Shown here: positions 60,610 to 64,000 of the stretch, piece after piece
Position numbering within the stretch: the first letter of the stretch is position 1
How the letters are laid out: each line of letters opens with the position of its first letter
Source of the DNA: Clostridium formicaceticum
GTDB lineage: Bacteria; Bacillota; Clostridia; Peptostreptococcales; Natronincolaceae
NCBI RefSeq assembly: GCF_001854185.1
Contig: NZ_CP017603.1
Location: forward strand, 4,092,001-4,156,000
Length of the DNA: 64,000 bases
Reading direction: 5' to 3'
Made by a program: the position numbers and the translations under genes
Notes under the pieces: generated by a model
The model's input: the letters and a program-made list of their open reading frames with translations, nothing else
Told to the model about the DNA's origin: nothing
Database searches by the model: none

Positions 60610-61065
60610 CTAAGCTAAATAACTATGACGCCTTAGCACATACAAGTGTATTAATATTTTGCAATATTGAAGTATCAGACATATTACTAATACTATTATA
60701 AAATAGTAGTATACCTTCATTGCTACTACCAAATTAGTAAAAAAGCTTAATAGAATAATAGCATTTAAGAGTATTGCGATAAATTGACAAAACAAAAACC
60801 GTTTATTCGTGTTTCTTAAACTTCTAATTAGACATATTAAATAAGCAAAAAAACATATTGCTAGTAGTATTTTATAGAAATTCATAAGTGAAGGCGTAAA
60901 CCACGTAGCTTCAAAAACATGGTTTTTAAAGACTAGATATCTCACAACACCCATCTTTTTTTTTGATAGCTTCTCCACGATTAATACCACCCCAACCAAA
61001 ATGATTTGAGTAAATGTTAATAGGTGGACTATAATCCTCCATTTCTTGTTTTTCACCATTTTCAT
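60610..61065 (-). CDS. Small membrane protein of unknown function
   Basis: 151 residues with four predicted membrane helices (about 12-30, 55-78, 86-110, 115-138) and basic ends. No recognised family. It lies 61 bp downstream of the triple-rhodanese gene on the same strand, so they may be co-transcribed. An inverted repeat (AGAAAGAGA/TCTCTTTCT) sits between them. Confidence 0.6.
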   Translation of the reverse strand: MKMVKNKKWRIIVHLLTFTQIILVGVVLIVEKLSKKKMGVVRYLVFKNHVFEATWFTPSLMNFYKILLAICFFAYLICLIRSLRNTNKRFLFCQFIAILLNAIILLSFFTNLVVAMKVYYYFIIVLVICLILQYCKILIHLYVLRRHSYLA

Positions 61066-61126
61066 TCTCCTGGTTATTCATTAGAAAGAGACAATACAAA
61101 GGAATTATCTCTTTCTAGTAAAATAA

Positions 61127-62485
61127 TTATTTTTTACTTGGTTCTCCTATTTCGATTGAATTTTCAGTGTCAGCATCAGCACTCCACTCATTCCAACCAC
61201 CATCATACAATGAAATATTCTGTAACCCCATAACATCTGCATAGAATAATACTTCAGCAGCTCTCCATCCAGTACCACAGAAGAAGGATAGTTTTTGTTC
61301 TGGACTAATATTCCACTCCTGCCACATTTTTAAGATCTCTGTTGCACTTCTCATTGTGCCATCAATATTTCTATACGCCTCCATATCACGTCCCCAAAGG
61401 CTGCCTGCAGGACGACCTTTGCCTGAAATATAAGAATAGCCTGAAGTTTCACCGATATGTTCATCCCAACTTCTAATATCAACTAGAACACTATTTTCTT
61501 TATCTAATAAAATTTCTTTAGCATCAGGTAAGTCCACAATATAGTTTGCGTTAACTGGTGCTTTAACCCCGAAGGAAGTAACAGGTGATTTTTCATTGGA
61601 TTTTATTTCAACTTCGTAGCCTGCGTCTACCCAAGCATTGTAACCACCATTTATAACGCTAATATCTTCTACCCCCATGTACTTTAGAATAACTGCTACT
61701 CTAAATGCTGCCATAGAGTCTCCCCCATAAAGAATAACAGTTGTATCTGATGTGATCCCGTTGTTAAGGGCAAACTTTTCTAGCTCTTCTACAGATTTAC
61801 GATTCCAAACAGGCCCTTCCTCCACTTCATCAGTGTTAATATGAACTGATCCTGGAATATGTCCGCTATTATACTCTTCAGACACTTCTCCCCAGCTAAC
61901 TTCAAATATTTTATAGGGTGCCCCGTTATTGTTATTTTTTATCAAATCATTAACCCATGATGCTGGTACAAGCATATGATAGTTTTCATAGCTTTCCATG
62001 GGTAAACTATCGTCGGCTGCCCACTCCTTTACATCATAAATATAAAGATTTTCAAAGCCTTTTTTAGCTAGATAATCTGCTACCGTTTGTGCATCCTTTC
62101 CATTAGCATCATATAAAACAATATTTTTCTCTGCTATAATACCTTTCTCAGCTAAGACTTTTTCGAGCTTTGTTTCTCTATCTTTATCCTCCACCTTTAA
62201 CCAGTTAGCAGCAAAATCAGTTGCACCTTGAATATGTCCACCTCTTTTTACCCCATCTAACTTCCATCCATTAAAGGCATCATTAATTCTTGTATCTACT
62301 ATTATCCAATCTTCCTTTAAAAGATTTGTTTTCAATTCTTCGGTACTAATCCTTTTAATTTCTTGGCTTTCCCCTTCAATTTCTTGCGCTATTTCAGGTT
62401 CTGTACTTGTGTTTTTGCCACAGGCAGTAAGAATAAGTAAACTAAAGAGTAAAATTAAAATAAATGCTAAATTTTTGCTTTTCAT
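61127..62485 (-). CDS. Lipoprotein with three rhodanese domains
   Basis: 452 residues from ATG 62485, after AAGGAGG. Lipobox LTAC, so extracytoplasmic. Three rhodanese domains: first (about 45-155) has VLYDANGKDA and second (about 185-295) VILYGGDSMAAF, both without the catalytic cysteine; third (about 315-440) has FFCGTGWRAAE with the active Cys. So probably one working sulfurtransferase (thiosulfate or other persulfide donor) with two structural domains. Fits the sulfur-handling genes at 41-42.6 kb but is distant from them. Confidence 0.92.
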   Translation of the reverse strand: MKSKNLAFILILLFSLLILTACGKNTSTEPEIAQEIEGESQEIKRISTEELKTNLLKEDWIIVDTRINDAFNGWKLDGVKRGGHIQGATDFAANWLKVEDKDRETKLEKVLAEKGIIAEKNIVLYDANGKDAQTVADYLAKKGFENLYIYDVKEWAADDSLPMESYENYHMLVPASWVNDLIKNNNNGAPYKIFEVSWGEVSEEYNSGHIPGSVHINTDEVEEGPVWNRKSVEELEKFALNNGITSDTTVILYGGDSMAAFRVAVILKYMGVEDISVINGGYNAWVDAGYEVEIKSNEKSPVTSFGVKAPVNANYIVDLPDAKEILLDKENSVLVDIRSWDEHIGETSGYSYISGKGRPAGSLWGRDMEAYRNIDGTMRSATEILKMWQEWNISPEQKLSFFCGTGWRAAEVLFYADVMGLQNISLYDGGWNEWSADADTENSIEIGEPSKK

Positions 62486-62649
62486 GTTTAGGCCTCCTTG
62501 ATATGTTATACAGCTTATATAATTATAGCTATGGGTCTTATACAAGTCCAATAGAAATCTTCAATATGCTGTGAAATGATTATTAAATTTATTAATCTAA
62601 TATCTTTATTAAGTTTTACTTATCACTTATACAATAGCAAATTTTCAAA

Positions 62650-63669
62650 TCATATCATACTTCTTTTATGTATAAAATGTAGATTTTTATTAGGAAATAT
62701 TAATCCAATAGTCTGGCCTACTGAAAGAACCTCTTGGGCAGAATCTTCTACCAATAAACATGAATCTCCTGTTTTTGCCCTATAGATAATTTCTCTACCA
62801 GTTATTTTATAGGACATAATTTTAAAGTTATCTCCCTCGCATATTTTAATTTGCTCTGGTCTTAAAAACAGTTTAGCCTTACCATCTTCTTCAGCCACCC
62901 CTTTAAATTCTCCTAATCTACTATAAAAGATATTTCCTTGGATTCTTCCAGGTATAAAGTTACATAGACCCATAAATTTTGCCACCTTATTACTATTTGG
63001 TTTATAGTATATGTTTTTAGGAGTATCTATTTGAGCAATGTTACCATCTAACAATATACCTATTTCATGGGATAGGGCTAAACTTTCATTTCTATCATGG
63101 GTTACAAATATAATTGTTAAATTAAGCTTTTCTTGAATCTCTTTAATTAACGCTCCCATTTCTTCTCTAAGTTTTGAATCTAGGCTGGAAAAGGGTTCAT
63201 CCATAAGGAGTATCCTGGGCTCCGGTGCTAGCGCTCTGGCTATGGCAACTCGTTGCTGTTGTCCACCTGAAATCATTGGAGGAAGCCTTTTCTCCAGGCC
63301 CTCAATCTGAAGAAGCTTTATAAGTTCAGTTGTTCTTTTTCTAATTCTTTTTGAATCCCATTTTTTTACCTGCAATCCAAAAGCGATGTTTTCTTCCACT
63401 GTCATATGGGGAAATAAAAGGGGGGACTGAAATATATAACCTATATTTCTATTTTCAGTTGGATAATTGGATATATCTATTCCGTCTATGAATACGCGTC
63501 CTTTATCCTGGCCTACTAAACCAGAAATTATTTTCAATATTGTGGACTTCCCTGCCCCAGAATAACCTAAAATGGAAAGAAACTTACCTTCCTCTACTTG
63601 TAAATTTAGATGATCCAGCACTTTTTCTGAGCCATATGTTTTTGTAATGTTTTCCATCACGATCTTCAT
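62650..63669 (-). CDS. PotA/CysA/FbpC-type ABC transporter ATP-binding protein
   Basis: 339 residues. Walker [10 protein letters not shown]-loop [14 protein letters not shown], signature [15 protein letters not shown], Walker [14 protein letters not shown]-loop [13 protein letters not shown], then a C-terminal TOBE-like domain (about 245-335, [14 protein letters not shown]). ATPase of an importer for iron, thiamine, sulfate, molybdate or polyamine type. A permease gene lies 66 bp upstream. Substrate not decided. Confidence 0.92.
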   Translation of the reverse strand: MKIVMENITKTYGSEKVLDHLNLQVEEGKFLSILGYSGAGKSTILKIISGLVGQDKGRVFIDGIDISNYPTENRNIGYIFQSPLLFPHMTVEENIAFGLQVKKWDSKRIRKRTTELIKLLQIEGLEKRLPPMISGGQQQRVAIARALAPEPRILLMDEPFSSLDSKLREEMGALIKEIQEKLNLTIIFVTHDRNESLALSHEIGILLDGNIAQIDTPKNIYYKPNSNKVAKFMGLCNFIPGRIQGNIFYSRLGEFKGVAEEDGKAKLFLRPEQIKICEGDNFKIMSYKITGREIIYRAKTGDSCLLVEDSAQEVLSVGQTIGLIFPNKNLHFIHKRSMI

Positions 63670-63735
63670 ATTATCACTTTCCTATCCAAAAATTAGTCTA
63701 TATTGTTTAGTATTTACCTCTTATAATGCTGTTGT

Positions 63736-64000
63736 CTATTCAAATAAATAGCTATTAATCTTTAACTTTTTCTTAGATACATACTCTGCTACATAGAATA
63801 TCAACAAGTTGCTTCCTATGAAAATTACTGCTAAAACAGCACCATTACCCACATCAAAGTTATTAATATATGGATACATTAAAATGGCTAAAGTAATCAC
63901 TCTTCCTCCCCCTATTAAAAAGGTCGAAAAATATTCTGTAAATGAGATTAAGAAACCAATAGAAAAGGATAAAAATATCCCTGGAGCTATTAAGGGAATG
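63736..64000 (-). CDS. ABC transporter permease, C-terminal part only
   Basis: The minus-strand frame is open from the right edge of the window to TAG at 63736-63738, 87 codons. It reads IPLIAPGIFLSFSIGFLISF, then TEYFSTFLIGGGRVITLAIL and ends KKKLKINSYLFE. The pattern fits the last helices of a BinPDT permease (PotC/FbpB/ThiP group). It precedes the ATPase gene and presumably pairs with it. The rest lies outside the window. Confidence 0.8.
   Translation of the reverse strand, partial: IPLIAPGIFLSFSIGFLISFTEYFSTFLIGGGRVITLAILMYPYINNFDVGNGAVLAVIFIGSNLLIFYVAEYVSKKKLKINSYLFE

Noticed and set aside
1-64000. CRISPR arrays, rRNA, tRNA and complete insertion sequences
   Set aside because: No regularly spaced repeats, no recognisable RNA genes and no transposase coding sequence were found in the window.

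Overview
The window reads as a low-GC, Gram-positive, spore-former-type anaerobe of the class Clostridia. The signs are AT-rich DNA, strong AAGGAGG-type ribosome sites, frequent TTG starts, S-layer-homology (SLH) surface proteins, a SpoIIE-type phosphatase, a NuoG-like formate dehydrogenase and use of selenocysteine. An Alkaliphilus/Natronincola-like organism is my guess, but no rRNA or tRNA gene is present to test it. Most genes lie on the minus strand.

Layout. 1-6.3 kb: start of a DUF401 membrane protein, ybaK, two gene relics and a giant SLH-anchored subtilisin. 6.6-12.1 kb: a response regulator/histidine kinase/beta-propeller operon, a HEAT-like protein and an EamA exporter. 12.4-15.1 kb: two tandem PLP enzymes (MocR regulator plus aminotransferase). 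15.3-20.7 kb: a molybdenum/tungsten enzyme block, with mobB, moeA, a ModE-like regulator and a selenocysteine formate dehydrogenase read through an in-frame TGA. Shared palindromes precede fdhA and moeA-mobB. 20.9-29.0 kb: a methyltransferase convergent with an operon for a FecCD-type ABC importer and an unusual cytoplasmic trio (solute-binding-like protein, SIMIBI GTPase, ABC ATPase). 29.3-33.6 kb: PadR, radical SAM and NMT1-type ABC transporter operon. 33.7-37.8 kb: modA-modD, gene relics and an XdhC-family protein. 37.9-43.6 kb: nitroreductase, FMN-binding lipoprotein, a second and unusual selenoprotein, a LysR regulator, a split YeeE/TusA thiosulfate (or selenium) uptake set and TatA/TatC. 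43.9-52.4 kb: SpoIIE phosphatase, a fused pair of dead cell-wall genes, BlaR1/BlaI, two lipoproteins and an amidohydrolase. 52.6-64 kb: metF, an SLH glycosidase-like protein, a YjiH-like membrane protein, two glycosyltransferases, a triple-rhodanese lipoprotein and part of another ABC transporter.

How it fits together. Formate dehydrogenase needs molybdopterin (MoeA, MobB), Mo or W supply (ModA/ModD, perhaps the FecCD importer), regulation (ModE-like) and selenium. The second selenoprotein sits with a flavin-binding lipoprotein, a sulfur/selenium uptake set and the Tat translocase, and so looks like part of an extracytoplasmic redox module. The main novel signals are: (1) a selenoprotein of the C_GCAxxG_C_C/split-Soret family that ordinary gene calling splits in two; (2) a shared palindrome with a conserved spacer upstream of the Mo/W genes; (3) a leader of about 370 bp present twice, in front of two different metal-uptake operons that also share their far flank; (4) the cytoplasmic binding-protein/GTPase/ABC trio; (5) a small dispersed repeat with a covarying stem.
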